DNA from: Epiperipatus broadwayi
Taxonomy: Eukaryota > Onychophora > Udeonychophora > Euonychophora > Peripatidae
DNA length: 64,000 nucleotides
Direction: 5' to 3'
Assembly: GCA_028023455.1 (NCBI GenBank)
Contig: JAQFVV010012405.1
Span: forward strand, 2,129,677-2,193,676
The notes under the pieces: generated by a model
What the model was told of the DNA's origin: nothing
The model's database searches: none
The model's input: only the letters and a program-made list of their open reading frames with translations
Position numbers and translations under genes: made by a program
In this document: positions 1-12,475 of the stretch, piece after piece
Layout: each line of letters begins with the position of its first letter
How positions within the stretch are numbered: position 1 is the stretch's first letter

Positions 1-2684
1 CAAAGAATATTGGTTCTATTACTTATTTTTCATTTTTATATAATTTCAATTTAACTGAATGATTTCTCTTTTAAATTAATCTAAAAATTTTCAAGTTTTT
101 TGTTTATTTTTATAAATGTATCCATCATTTCACTGTCATCTTATTAAAAACATTCAGAAATTCAGATTAACCTTTATCGCCATAAGCATCTGCACCAATG
201 GATCATTGTAATAATAAGATGGAGTTGTGATGAAAGTTGCTCTGATAAAAATTTCATCTCTGCAGGCATTTCAAAGAATATTAAAAATGGATGGAAATCA
301 GTTTCTACTTTGCATGAGAGTGGTATAATGATAAATATTCTGCTGTGACAATGGGTTTGGAGGTTCAGGTATTTGATAACTCTAAGTTTATTTTATGAAT
401 AAAAATTGCTTATGAATTATATGCATGGTGAGAGAAGATGTCTGGAGTCTCTGGGCTGATGAATGATTGAAATATGGTGGATTTGAGATGAGGGATGTGC
501 TGATAAAAACAAACAAAAAACAACAACAACTCCAAAATATTTAAAATTACCATTTAAAATAATAGTTACAATTGTGTATTAAATATTTATATTTGTTATC
601 AACTGATTTTATGCCAGAAATTGTTCTATTATTTAAATAATATTTACTATAGGCAAAAGCTAAAACAATCTTAAAATAATTCACCACAAGACAAAAGCCT
701 CTCCAGCATTCTTTTGAAGAGAAATATTACTCACCTGAACAAGCAAATACTGAGTGGGGAGGATTTATGGATCTTTTTTATTTTATTTTACCATTTAATT
801 AAAAACTATTCATTTTTTGATCAGTAATTGGGAAAACTACCTGATTAGCTGAAAGAAAAATTGTAAATTTTCTTAAAACCTGAAAAAAATTTGAAGTTTT
901 ATTCTAATTATATCTCAGATTATGAGAATGGTTATAATATGAGGCTCTTCCAATCAACAATATATGTATTTGAAATAAAAACTTATTCCATCCAGCACAC
1001 AAAGAACCATGCTTAAGGTTTTCTAAAATCTCCAAAATGGTCTTTGTCCACCAAAACAGAAAATTCTTTCATTGAAATAACATTTTCAATGAAATTGTAT
1101 TCTTCTAGTTAAGACACAACAAATGTTATGTCTCAAATAGATGCATTTTATTCAAACTTTGGCAATCTAATTTAGTGAAGAGCTTTTGGAGATTTTAGAT
1201 TTAGGAAGGATTCGTATTTTTCTTTTTATAACTGTGAAAATTTTCATTATAATATTTATATTAATCAAATGGGATTCCATCACCAGTAATATATATCAAC
1301 TACTTATGTCATTATGCTAAAATGACTAGGCAGCTCTTTGAGGACAATTGTTACATGGCATTAACACCACTTGTTAGCTGACTCCTGAGTCAATCCTATT
1401 ATTTCAACATAATATATAAAATTCTTTTCATATAAATACTAAACTCAAAATCTATCAGATTTTAAAATATGAAATAATGATGATAGTCTTACAGTATTAA
1501 AACATTTAAATATTGCTGTGAAATAGCCTAAGACATAACTAGGAGAAGATACATATTGTAATCTCTTCAATATTAATTAATATGAATTTAATACAACATA
1601 TTATAAACTGTACATTTATAATGCTAAATTGGAAATAATATATAAATTAATTACTCAAAAGTTTAAACAGAACAATCAATCAAATAGCTGGTTTATTACT
1701 AGTAATTTGATTGGTTGGTTTGTTTACACTTTCTTTGAGTAGTTAATTTATAAATATTTGTTTTATCAGTGACACTATTTGTGAATCATAATGAACTAAA
1801 CTTTAATTGTTTAAATTAAGGAACAACTTAAAGTGATTGCATTAAGTAGGACTGCTATCTTAATAATATATAAAACTAGTACATTAATTTATAATTAATT
1901 AAAGAACTATTGATAACTATTGTACAAATTCTAAATAATAAATCTTGTTTTAATTAGTTGTTGTTGTCTTTTGTCATTTTTAGACTTCTTATCTCTACCA
2001 CATTATTTGCAATTTGGAAAAAAAATCCCAAAACATTAATGAAAATGAAATTTTAATTTTCTACATTTTAATATTTTTGTTCACAGTGCATGAACATTAT
2101 GCGATCATGCCTACATATATATGTGGTATGTGTATGTTAAAATGCATATAATACAATTTGCACCTCCATTTACCATCCATGACATGACTTAGAGCATTGT
2201 ATTTTTTAAATCTATTTGTTTTATCTTATTATTACTTGTTAATTTTTAAACTTTAATTTTATCCTTAGTATTTGTGGGTTTTGAGTATTTTATTTAAATA
2301 TTCATTCATTCATTCATCATTATTATTACCATTTGTTATCTAAGTAAATCTTGTACATTGTGACTTTCCATTTTTTTATGGCTTTTAAATAACTAAATAA
2401 ATAATAGAATAGCATATGGTTCAGGAATCATAAGACTTTTTAGCTATGGAAATGAAAGAATTGAGTTGTGATTTATGAATTTTTAGCTGTTAAATCTAAC
2501 ATTCGACTAATTCACTAAACCATGTAAGACAACTTTTCAATAAAGCATCATGTATTTCTTTTTAGCTTTGTTTTTTTTAAATGTTTACAAACATAAACAC
2601 ACAGACCTACATCCATGTATACAGATAATTATTTTCAATTTACTATTATATATAATTGTTTCATTTTTGAAATTATCTATTTAG
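1..2684. other. AT-rich non-coding DNA, SCAPER intron or upstream
   Basis: I see no convincing gene here. The stretch is AT-rich with homopolymer runs and a short ATTC-type run near 2303-2320. Because the exon at 2685 starts with a splice acceptor and in phase 0, this sequence is most simply the 3' part of the preceding SCAPER intron. A short open segment with splice-like ends at 266-322 was weighed and not accepted as an exon. Confidence 0.6.
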
Positions 2685-2748
2685 AATCAAGTTCTTTCTG
2701 ATAACCAGAAGTCTACAGATTGGAATGAATTTTTAGCAAGATATGATG
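2685..2748 (+). CDS. SCAPER: SCAPER internal exon (TDW motif region)
   Basis: This is the first of four exons assigned to an orthologue of SCAPER, the ER-associated cyclin A-binding protein that in vertebrates influences cell-cycle timing and ciliary function. The acceptor is TTTAG at 2680-2684 and the donor is GTAAG from 2749. It encodes 21 codons plus one base (start phase 0, end phase 1). The peptide contains STDWNEFLARYD, the counterpart of the conserved TDWN segment that precedes the SCAPER coiled coil. The spare G joins CT at 12361 to make an alanine codon, which ties this exon to the next one. The 9.6-kb intron that follows holds a hAT derivative, inverted-repeat elements and a dead LINE. 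Identification is by recognition of the family sequence; upstream exons lie outside the window or were not found. Confidence 0.8.
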
Positions 2749-2886
2749 GTAAGAAATCAATAATTTATTAATATCTTAAAGATGTATAGAATTTTTAATG
2801 ATTTTTACATTCATAACTTAAGTAATAGATGTTATCCATATGTTAATTAATTCAAATGCTGAAATTCATAGTTTCAATTTTTCTGC

Positions 2887-2990
2887 ATCCTCCTTTTTCT
2901 TCTTCTCTTCTTCTTCTCCTTCCCCCTTTTCTCCTTCTTCTTCTTCTTTTTTTTCCTTCTTGCTACTGTTGCTGCTGCTCTTGTTGTTAA
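2887..2990. repeat. Pyrimidine-rich simple repeat, (TTC)n then (GCT)n/(GTT)n
   Basis: An almost pure pyrimidine tract of CTT/TTC units with T and C runs leads into GCTGCTGCT and TTGTTGTT. It lies about 140 bases past the first SCAPER donor. It looks like an ordinary imperfect microsatellite. Confidence 0.85.
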
Positions 2991-5560
2991 GATAAAAATT
3001 AAAATGCAATTCTACTATTTTTTGTTTTTATAATATTGTAATTGTTAAGCTTACTTTTATTAAACATTTAATTATTATTTTATTTTTAAAGAAAAAGCTA
3101 CTATAGCCATTTGACAGTATTGAAGGAGTCTTAAATTAAATTTTATAATTAATTTTAATTACCTTACAAAACTGTAAATTATTAAAGCCAAGCTGTAAAG
3201 AAATCATCTAACATTAGAATTTGGGAAAAAAAATTCAAGCAGTTTTGAAAATAATGCAGATATGGATAAAATACCAGTAGTCATTGCAAAACAATTTTAT
3301 TTTCTAGTTTTACTAATTTAAACTTTATTAGTAGGATGTATTTATAACTTTATATTGATAGATGCAATTTTATCATTTTGTATATTAATCTTTATCCTTT
3401 TTTTTCATTTTTAAGTCATAAGTAATATTATTGCTGGAAAACATTCATTTTGAACTTATAAATGTGTTGTAACATCACTATTAATAGCACATTTCATAAT
3501 GAATAATTATTTCTTTGTGTGTAGACCAAGTTATGCATTGATATTTGAACTTTTTTGTGTATGTTGGATGAACTGAATAATATCTGCACTTTAGAAATTA
3601 CTAATAAAATAGTAGTGGAAAGTTGAATGACATAAAATTCTTTTTTTTTACTTCTCTTCCAAAATATATTTTAGGATTAACATACTAATAACATTTAGTT
3701 TCATAAAAAAGAAAAGGCTATTATAAACTTAATGAGGTAGATTGGTTTATTTAAAGTACAAACAATAGTCTAACTTCATTTTTATTAAGTGTATATTGGA
3801 AAATCTTATTTTTTTTTATAGGTAATCCTTTATTATAATTAAATATTACAACATTTTTGCAAGCTATAAAGTATTAGCAGTGATAATAAGTATTATTAAT
3901 AATTATTATAAAATACAGAGATATTTTTAGTTATTTGCATAATTATTTCCAATTGGAAACTTTTTTTTAATTTGGCAGAAATGAATATCATCATGTTATA
4001 AGCCTAGATTTGTGAATTTTAACATTCTACTTCCTTATTTATATTTATCAAAATTGTCTTTTTGATTTATCTTTTATTTGCTTCTTTCTTCGTGAAGAAT
4101 TTTAATGGTTCCTTGATCGAAATTGAAAGTAAAATCAAATAAAAATAATTTTTTCTACTCATTTTCAATTTTGTCCTGGAAAGCATATCATAATAAAAGA
4201 AAAATCAAAGAGGCAATTTTGATAAATGAAAATAAGAAATCTTTAATTAATAGATAAAGTAGGAATGTTAAAATTTATGAAACTTGGGGTGTTCACTCCC
4301 ACCAAATTTAAAAAGTTTCTAATTGAAAATGATTATGCGAATAACTGAAAATATGTCTGCATTTTATACTACTTATTTGTAATATTTATTATCACTATTA
4401 ATACTTTATTATTTTATTATTATTACAATAATGAAGTTATAATGAATATTTTATTTGATTTATATTGTACTGAGAACTTCCTTGTCTTCATTTACCATTC
4501 CACAACTTATGTATAAATGTTTACATGAGCCTCACACATGTTACTCACATGTTGTATTATTTCAAACTCATTACACATATACAATACAAATTATACAATT
4601 CACAAAAAAGGGAACTAAACCAATAATAATTACTTATATTTCTTGGTCACCTTCTATGTATAAGAATCAGTGAAGCCTACCCTTTGCAGAGCATATTTAT
4701 AAGGTCTGAATAATGTCACTTTTAAACGCCAATTTTGTTAGAAGTTATGCTCTGATATCAACCACTTTTCCCCAATACTGTAATCCCCAATATAAGCTCA
4801 GTACCCCACTTTAATTCTCAGGGTGAATGACATATATTAAATCACATAATACCAATAATATTAGAAACAGTCAATTTGTATTTGTGAAGAGTGAGATAGA
4901 GAGATAACTGAACACCAGACTAGATATTTTAGACAATTTAACAATTTATTTACAATGCATTATACCACTGCACCTACTATTTACATTTAAAAGAAAATCT
5001 TAAATGTAATACCAACCATCAAAGAAAAATATAATAGCAAGCTACAATATAGTTCAATTTGAAAATCTATATTATTTTAACTATATTCACATGTCTATGT
5101 AACTGCAGATACATGCACATATTCACACTAATCTCATCTAGGATATTGGATCCTTGAGTGAATTAATTAATATCAATTCTTGAGATATCAACACATGTAA
5201 TAAATAGAAAAAAAAATATACACATATGTGTTTGCCTGTGCACGCATACACACAAACAAATCTAAATTATAATACTGAAGGTTTAAGTCACTCTATTAAT
5301 ATCCTTTCATTGAAATGTAAATATCTTTCACCTATACATAAAGAAAAAATACACATATAGTTTCAATAAACCAAAAAATATAAAATCAATTTACAATCCA
5401 TTTATAAATGTATAAAAAAAGAAAAAACAAAAATTTAACCTTATTTCCTGGGATTAAATTTAACAAAATTGATAAATATGCTATACTGAAGAGTTTTCTT
5501 TTTTTTGTCCCCCTTTTTTTTTTTATATAAACCATGGAGGAGATAATGTTCAAGTCTATT
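2991..5560. other. SCAPER intron, no recognisable feature
   Basis: The sequence is AT-rich with scattered stop codons in all frames. The longest open frames are short, begin at non-ATG codons, and read as low-complexity sequence. I see no repeats with clear ends. Confidence 0.6.
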
Positions 5561-5568
5561 GTGGATAC

Positions 5569-6435
5569 CTGGGATTGCCAAACATTTTTGATTATTGACT
5601 CCCTAAAAATCTTCAAAACCTTCTATTGATTCCCATAAAATTTATTTTTAGTGGTTTAATCCCTCCTTCAGTTTCAAATCTAGAAGACGGCTTCATAAAA
5701 CTTTTTATATGTGGCCGAGTTGCAAATTTTTCTTTAAGTTTTTAAAAAAAAAATCAAGATCTTTAGCCTTTTTATCAGAATGAACTCTTTCAAGATAATC
5801 TTTGATTTTAACTGGTTTCATTGCATCATTTATAAAAGTTTTCTCACAGAGAAGACACATAATTATCGTTTCATTTATTGGTAAAGGAATAAATCCAAAT
5901 TTCAAATAATCCAATGAATATTATCAACATTTTTTTTTTAGAAACTGAAGTTTGCCAAATTAGTATCCTATAAATAATAAAAAAGTCAAGTTGATCAGAA
6001 GATAGTAATACATAGTAATTGTAATCTTACCTACTTTATTATACGTATATACCGGTAATTATGTGAAATATTAAATGAACGGTGGCATAAAAAAGACTAT
6101 AGAGATGCTAATAATGTCAGTGTACTGTGAATGCTTGACATGTACTAAGCCGTAAACTATGTTTTGGGTAACTGGAGCATGGGCTTGGCAATTTTCGCAA
6201 CCCATGTGCCACTTGATCTGTAGCCATTTCCACATAGACGGGTAGGTATACTGAGTATGCAGTGATGACTTGTGTAATTTTTGCTCGTAAAAAAACTGGT
6301 ATTAAATTCATCGAAACAATATTCAAGAACATTATATATTTATATATATAATTATATTTGTGATTTTTAATTAATTTTTCCATTGACTCTCAATTGACCC
6401 CCAGGGATTGATATCAACCATTTTGGCGACCCCTG
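5569..6435 (-). mobile_element. Non-autonomous hAT-type element with BED-finger remnant
   Basis: The ends form imperfect terminal inverted repeats: left CTGGGATTGCCAAA and, read on the minus strand from 6435, CAGGGGTCGCCAAA, followed on both sides by a TTGAT-containing stretch. CAGGGGTC-like ends are typical of hAT transposons. The element is flanked by an 8-bp direct repeat, GTGGATAC at 5561-5568 and GTGTATAC at 6436-6443 (7 of 8 identical), the length expected for hAT insertion. At 867 bp it is much too short for a complete transposase. It retains a minus-strand segment (5705-5914) coding for a degenerate BED-like zinc finger, so it is an internal-deletion derivative of a ZBED-type autonomous parent. 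It sits in a SCAPER intron on the opposite strand to that gene. Confidence 0.8.
5705..5914 (-). pseudogene. BED-finger N-terminal fragment of a hAT (ZBED5-like) transposase
   Basis: A 69-codon open frame begins MDYLKFGFIPLPINE and contains CLLCEKTFINDAMKPVKIK, then HSDKKAKDLDFFFKNLKK. This matches the N-terminal zinc-finger layout of ZBED5/SCAN3-type transposase-derived proteins: a YLKFGF opening, a C-x2-C pair, then a conserved AMKPxKL helix and an H-x4-H pair. The first histidine of that last pair appears replaced (DYLERVH), so the finger is probably not functional. The rest of the transposase (dimerisation and DDE-type catalytic domain) is absent. It lies inside the inverted repeats of the 867-bp hAT element. 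The start codon is a true ATG, but expression is not suggested by anything visible. Confidence 0.7.
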
Positions 6436-6443
6436 GTGTATAC

Positions 6444-7352
6444 CATAATCTTTCTTCTCAGTTTACTCTCTTGTTTTTCACCAGATGTCTAGTCAAGGGC
6501 TTCACTCACTTTTCTTATGAGCATAACTAGGAAAATGGGTATCTTTTGGCATAATGATTTCTTTTAGATAATCTTCTAAGTAAGCACCAGTTAGTTGGCA
6601 AGCTGAATAGAACTATATGATGAACAGGGCCAGTGTACTTAAAAGTTTTCTACTCTATTTAATTTATGTTTGTAGATTTAGTGTTTAACATTTCACTCAT
6701 GTTACTTTATTTTGATAAGTTGACATAACACAATATCACAAATATTATTTTTATTTTCTTGCTGATATCATCCATCCGTTTTTGCCTTCAGGAGTTTTCT
6801 TTCTCTCCCATGCTTTAACAAGAAGCAAAAAACAAATCAAAGTTTTTAATCTTTTCCTGCCTCTTTTTACAATTTACAACACAAAAGAAAATGCCGAATC
6901 ATTATCATGTGATCAATCATTTGATGTGGTTATTACAAAAAACAACCATATTGCTGAGGCCAAAATGTACAATTAGTCTCCAGTTAACAAAAGTTTTCAG
7001 AATTTAAGTTTAATAAGTGTGATAAAACAAAATTTATTTTCCTTCAAACAAAAAATGAAATAAAGATAACAAAATTCTTCAATAATTATAGGATAAAAGA
7101 TAACAAAATTTTAAACTAATTTTGAGGTAACAGTTTTTCCTTAAATTTTAAATATCAAAAATAACTTACAATCTTATTAAAATAGTTTTTATGAAAATAT
7201 ATTTAAACCTTACATGTATATGTATACCATATTCACAAATACATATATCAATCGTTTACATATTTTCTTTATTTTATTAAGATCTTGTATCGAGCTCAAT
7301 GATCCCAACCTTGTGATGGAATACAAACACCATCCCCATCACATTAAGTATA
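6444..7352. other. SCAPER intron, nothing recognised
   Basis: AT-rich unique-looking sequence without coding frames of note, repeats with clear ends or RNA-like structure. Confidence 0.55.
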
Positions 7353-7354
7353 TG

Positions 7355-7640
7355 GCTTGATGAAGTAAAGTATAATTATTTAAATTGAGATTTATTTATA
7401 GCTTAATGCATTTTCAGTATGATGCACTATGCTTATGACAATTAATATAAATTAGGCCAACTATTTTGTGTATCAATGAGAACTGTCTCTAATAGTGTCC
7501 AATAAACTAGTAATGGAACATAAAAATGAGAATTCTAATGAGATAGTTTTAATTAATATACAAAGCATTTTGTGCACCATACTGAAATACATTAAGCAAG
7601 AATTACGCATAGTTTGAAATAATATTTTACTTCATCAAGG
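7355..7640. mobile_element. Short inverted-repeat (MITE-like) element
   Basis: The left arm (about 7355-7430) starts CTTGATGAAGTAAA and runs on through GCTTAATGCATTTTCAGTAT. The right arm (about 7570-7640), read on the minus strand, starts CTTGATGAAGTAAA and has GCTTAATGTATTTCAGTAT at the same place. The arms are about 70 bp and diverged in the middle; the interior is about 140 bp with no coding potential. I could not assign a superfamily or a target duplication. Confidence 0.6.
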
Positions 7641-8356
7641 CATGTGCAAAAAAATTATTGTATATAAAATGTAAAGGAAAATGCTCATATGCCAATTTTT
7701 TGAAAAATATTTATCAGAAAATACTAAATATTTTTTTAAAACTTTATGGCAGGGTTTTTACCACATGTGGAATGTTTATTCATATGAAATTTATTATCAT
7801 CTATGTATGCAGTATTAAAATTATCAAATCTTAGTTCAAGAAATTTATATTTTCATACATGCTATCTTTATCGCTTAAGTTACATTAGTAATTTTTTATA
7901 TTACTATCTGATCATTTTAGGAACATTTAACACAAATTTCATATTCAAAAAATGTTTTCATTTCTTCACTGTCATTCTTGTTTTATTTTTTATTATTAAA
8001 TCACCTCTCCCTAAATCATTTTATTGTCATAATATTTCTGTTTATTTATTTCATTATATTTAATTATCAGTTCTATTCAGATAATTATACATAACTCTTA
8101 ATTTGTAATTTATGCAATTATTGTTTTCTGCATACATCATTCATTTGGAGGGAGATAGTTGAGAATCAAAGCCACACCAATACATGTTTTTGTTTTTTTC
8201 AGATTTGTTGAATCTTCAGTATGATTTTTTTTCACATCTTTTGAGACAAATCTTATTAAAAAAATGTCAGTCAATCATATTTTTACAAATATCTAAAGAT
8301 TAAATTCATTTTCCCACCACCCAAAACCTTCTCTTCTTTTTTAATTCTTTATTTTG
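7641..8356. other. SCAPER intron, nothing recognised
   Basis: AT-rich sequence. The 86-codon open frame inside it is rich in F, Y, L and S from T-rich DNA and shows no family signal. Confidence 0.5.
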
Positions 8357-8367
8357 CAAGATGATTT

Positions 8368-8472
8368 AAACAAAGGCAAAACTCTCCATACAGTAGTGCC
8401 ACCCTGTGCCAAACAGAGTAATCAATGGATGCACAGGGTGGCACTACTATGTGGAGAGTTTTGCCCTTGTTT
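8368..8472. repeat. Near-perfect 42-bp arm palindrome (ACTCTCCATA repeat family)
   Basis: The left arm (8368-8409) contains CAAAACTCTCCATACAGTAG followed by TGCCACCCTGTGC. The right arm (8431-8472) is its reverse complement with two or three changes, around a 21-bp spacer. A 12-bp direct repeat, CAAGATGATTTA, lies at 8357-8368 and again at 8506-8517. That suggests a target duplication bounding the palindrome plus about 33 extra bases on its right. Related single copies of the ACTCTCCATA core occur near 14.9-15.0, 19.2 and 27.9 kb. Confidence 0.8.
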
Positions 8473-8517
8473 ATAACAATTATGTGCTAGTATAGAGATG
8501 GGGATCAAGATGATTTA

Positions 8518-9230
8518 ATTCCTTTTTTTAAAAAAAATTAGAAACATTTTTAAAAACTAGTTAACTTGATAATGATTTTAAAAGCTTGCATGTAAACAAT
8601 AATTTAGATTTAATAATCTCTCCAGAGCAAATATTAATTTAATTAATTATTTTTTTTTTTGTAAAATTACAATAGTAAAATAAAAATTCTACAATTTACT
8701 TTTTATATTAAAGGAAATGATTGGATAAAATGTCTCACTAAAAAAATATTCTTATCTAATCACTATAATTAATATTAACTATAGTTTTTAAACATGTAAT
8801 TATTATGTTGTATACAGATGGAGTAGCCATAAGGAGTTTGCTCTGTTTGGTTGAAGTTCAATCTATACATTCTTGTCATTGCATGTTTTATTGCTATATA
8901 ATTATTTATATAGTAAATGAACATAGATAAGCTGATCATCAATACACGTCAGCCAGCATGGTGAGTGTATTGGTCTTTACCCTTGGGTTTAAGAACAAGA
9001 TACATCATGTTTTTTTTCTCAGTTGCACGATAGTTCCTAGCTAAATATTAATTGTTTTCTTAAAGGCAGGTTGAATATGTGAGTAAATGAACTTTCTTTA
9101 AATAAATATTTACAGTCATGACAGACAAATCTAATGTATGGTTCTTACTTCTAGAAGGATATAAAGTCACTGGCTAAGGCAGCAGATAAAGGTGGAGAAT
9201 ATTAAGAATACCCTGATGGTAGATTCAGTT
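8518..9230. other. SCAPER intron, possible LINE leader
   Basis: No gene is seen. From about 8810 the sequence is less AT-rich than its surroundings and could be the 5' untranslated part of the LINE that becomes readable at about 9.25 kb, but I cannot show this. Confidence 0.35.
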
Positions 9231-9239
9231 ATCATTCGA

Positions 9240-11800
9240 TGATGATTTTTTATTTAAGTATTTACAATGGAAGGTCACTTATTGGAAGAAGAACTGTCTA
9301 CTATTAAATGAGAGATTGGTAAACTTTGTGAAGTTAGAAGAAAGGTGAAGATATACTTGATTTAAAAAGTGGATATATATTTTATTATAAAACTACAAAT
9401 ATTGAAAGCTTGAGCTGGAGTTCATTGTAAATAAAAAATGGAAACCAAAATATTGTAGAAATTTATGGAACATCAGATAGTAGTAACATTACTTATTCAA
9501 ATTAATAAAAGATTCCAAATGCAGTCAATTTAGATTTATGCTCAAATGTTGTCATTGTAATGAAGAAATGGAGGATTTTTATATAGTTGAACAAAATGAT
9601 TTTTATCAAACCAAATAACATTTTAAAATTATCATGATAAACTTTAGTGCTAGATTTGATAAACAATTGAAAGATGAAAGGGTTGTAAGTAAATTTGGTT
9701 ATGGGGATTGAAACAAGAGAGGACACAGATATGTAAAGTTTGCAGGATTAAAAAACCCTCTGAATATTATGGATTCTTTTTGTGAAAAAAAAAAAAAGCT
9801 AAATGGAAATGGAAATATTCAAATGAAGTTACATCAGGATTGGATTATTGATTATAATATTCTTAATAGATTTAACACATGAAGTGATAATTGATGAATG
9901 AGATATAAAATACATGTTAATGCAAAACTACAAAAATGAAAATTATTAACAAAAATAGTATTATCCATTCATATTCCTAACTTTCAGCAATATTTCCATA
10001 AATTTGAATTATAACTTGCAAATTATTTTAAATTATTAATAGATTTTGAAAATAGTGCAGGCTTAAATGAAATTAATAAGGAGATAAACTGAGATTCTTT
10101 TTATAACTGCAAAAAAGGCAACTATTATTAAAAAACAGCAATTTAAAAGTACATTACTGAAACAAGAGAATGTATGAGGAAAAGAAGGCATATTAAATTT
10201 TTTTTTAAATGATTCATTAAAAATATTTGAATATTTAGAGTTTTGTAAAATAGTATGATAAAGAATTAATAATGATATAAGACAATGGAATTGCGAATTG
10301 GCAAGAAAAGCTATAGAAGAGTATAAAAGCTTCATCTTAATATTGGAGGGAAAGTTGTTTCTGCAATAAAAAGATGGAAGTTTTACTAAAAGGAGAGATG
10401 ATATTATGAAGTGTATGGGAAAATTTTATAAAGAATTATGTAGTAATAAGAAAAGTATTTACTACAGTTATTATATCTTCTGAATTGTCTAGCATTTTAA
10501 ATGAAGAAATGAGCCATGCAATTAAAACTATGAAGAAATGAACAATTCTAGAAAATGATGAAATATTATTGATATTTAAAAAAAAAAAAATAGTTGAAGA
10601 AATAGAACAGTAACTGCAAAGTTATATACAAAATAGCTAAATGATAAAACTGTATTCAGTTCAATTCATTGGAAGAATACATTAGTAAGGAAAGTAATAA
10701 AGAAGATATTAGAAATTGCAGACTTAAAAAATCTTTTATCAGTTTACAACTTACTTTCAGCAGATTTTAGGTTATAAACAATCAACCAAACTGGATTTAA
10801 AAATAATTTTAGTACAGTGGATTTAATTCAAGTATTAAGAGAAATAGAAAGAATCAATGAATATGAATTGCCATTATAGATTATTAAAAGGGATTTGATT
10901 CTATAAGCATTTCTGCAGTAATTAAAACATTGGATCATCAATATTTACTAGGATATAGTCATATTTTGAAGAATATTTATCAAAATACAACATACTAAGA
11001 AGATTAACATAGAAGATAGATGTACAACAGGATGATTTCATATCTCCAAAGCTTTTTATAGCAGTTTTACAAGAAATATTTTGTAGGTTAAAAAGAAAAG
11101 CTAAAGTAGTAAAAGTGAATGGAGATCATTTAAATCATCTAGATTTTTTCAGATAATATAGTTGTTTTTGAAAATAATGCTTCAGAGCTTCAGAAAATGT
11201 TTAAATAGTTATCAGATGAGGATAAGAAAATAGGAGTACAATTAAACAATGTTCAATATATTTTTTTTGGAAGTAAAAAATAAAGTTTGCTAATGATGAA
11301 TTAGAAGAAGTTAACAATTACAAATACCTTTGTCATATTATTAATACAGATGGATTAAATTAATCACAGAATTAAACTTGGAATGCTTTTAGTAGAAATA
11401 ATTTAATATTATAAGGAAATATGCTTAAGTATTTGAAAAGGAAGATTTTAGTAAATGTGATTTATCCATTCTCACTTATAGATCTGGAAATTTGGACATT
11501 TAATTGAAAAGTAATATGGAGATTTCAAATCACCCTATGAAGTATTGAGAGATGCATGTTAGGAATAACAATATGAAACTAGAAGTGAAATATATGGATT
11601 AAAAAACTAACGGTATCATTGATATCATTGAAAGAAGTAAAAGACTGAATTGGACTTGGTTGGATATATTGCTGGAGTTAGGATAATAGATGGACAGTTA
11701 AAGTCTTAAATCGAATCCCGAGAGATTGTAAAAGACTTAGAAAGAGACCACATGTGAGATGGATAGATGAAATAAAGAAATGTTCCATTGTGTTATGGAA
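9240..11800 (+). pseudogene. Decayed RTE-type (CFDP2-like) LINE: endonuclease plus reverse transcriptase
   Basis: Reading the three + frames with frameshifts gives a recognisable order. An endonuclease N-terminal part occurs around 9350-9400 (GEDILDLKSGYIFYYK). A linker with RINNDIRQWN follows near 10265. RT motif NQTGFKNNFSTVDLIQVL lies near 10785-10840. RT palm remains near 11035-11220 show ISPKLF and a mutated catalytic box followed by ENNASELQKM. The C-terminal tail RWTVKVLNRIPRDCKRL lies around 11690-11740, followed by RWIDEIKKC. This is the layout of RTE-class elements often annotated as craniofacial development protein 2-like or endonuclease-reverse transcriptase. There are many stops and frameshifts and the YADD box is not intact, so the copy is dead. 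It lies in the same orientation as SCAPER within the intron before 12361. A shorter copy at 22.6-24.7 kb and one at 63-64 kb belong to the same family. Confidence 0.85.
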
Positions 11801-12360
11801 ACAAGAGTCTAGGATCAAGGAAACTGAACTAAACTTGGAGAACCCTTCATCCTGTAGTGGAGTAATAATAATTGAAAATGATGATGATTTATGCACACAC
11901 ATTTTACAAGAAATAAGTGTGGAATGTTTTGGATTGTGATATCTGACTTGTATTTAAGGTCTTCAATTAAGTTGTACTTAATGTGTATAGCCTTTAAGTA
12001 AATAATTATTAAAATATAATATTTTACAGGTTTCTGTGCTATCATTATTTACTGTACTAAGCTGATGCTATTTCTAAATCCAACAAAGTTTTCAAACTCC
12101 TATTTAAACTTTTAATAGATGCATAAAAATAAGAATCAAATTAAGTTAAGTAATCTTTTTTAGGTACATGATATCTAAGTTAACAATGTCATTCATTTTT
12201 CTGTGTTAGATCTTATTTTCATTAAAAAAATATATATATTTTTTTCTGCATATTGTGTTTGGAAGTATATAAAACTTCCAAAGTTGTATCTTTGAAAAGT
12301 AGTTTATTTTATGTTTTTTAAATTATTAGTTAAATTAATCTTGACTGTTAATATTTTTAG

Positions 12361-12475
12361 CTGAAGCTGAAGTTCGTGCTCATCTAACTTGGGGCGATAT
12401 GGTAGAAGCTGAAAGTCGAGCTCCTGGCAGAGCTCTTCATATGCATGAAAAACTTTCTTCACCATCAAGAAAACG
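12361..12475 (+). CDS. SCAPER: SCAPER internal exon (PSRKR region)
   Basis: The acceptor is TTTTTAG at 12354-12360 and the donor is GTAAG from 12476. The exon is 115 bases, entering in phase 1 and leaving in phase 2. The reading frame gives EAEVRAHLTWGDMVEAES, then GRALHMHEKLSSPSRKR. The latter (start of aligned SCAPER segment: a basic stretch with LSSPSRKR directly before the arginine/glutamate-rich coiled coil) is the clearest diagnostic of SCAPER in the window. No stop or frameshift is present and the codons avoid the homopolymer runs of the flanks, as expected under selection. The following intron is only 411 bases (12476-12886), the shortest gap between exons here. Confidence 0.9.

Noticed and set aside
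266-322. Candidate upstream SCAPER exon (CTCTGCAG acceptor, 19 open codons, GT donor, phase 0 to 0)
   Set aside because: The phase would fit the exon at 2685, but the donor GTATAATG is weak and the 19-residue peptide has no similarity I can recall to SCAPER. Short open runs with such ends occur by chance.
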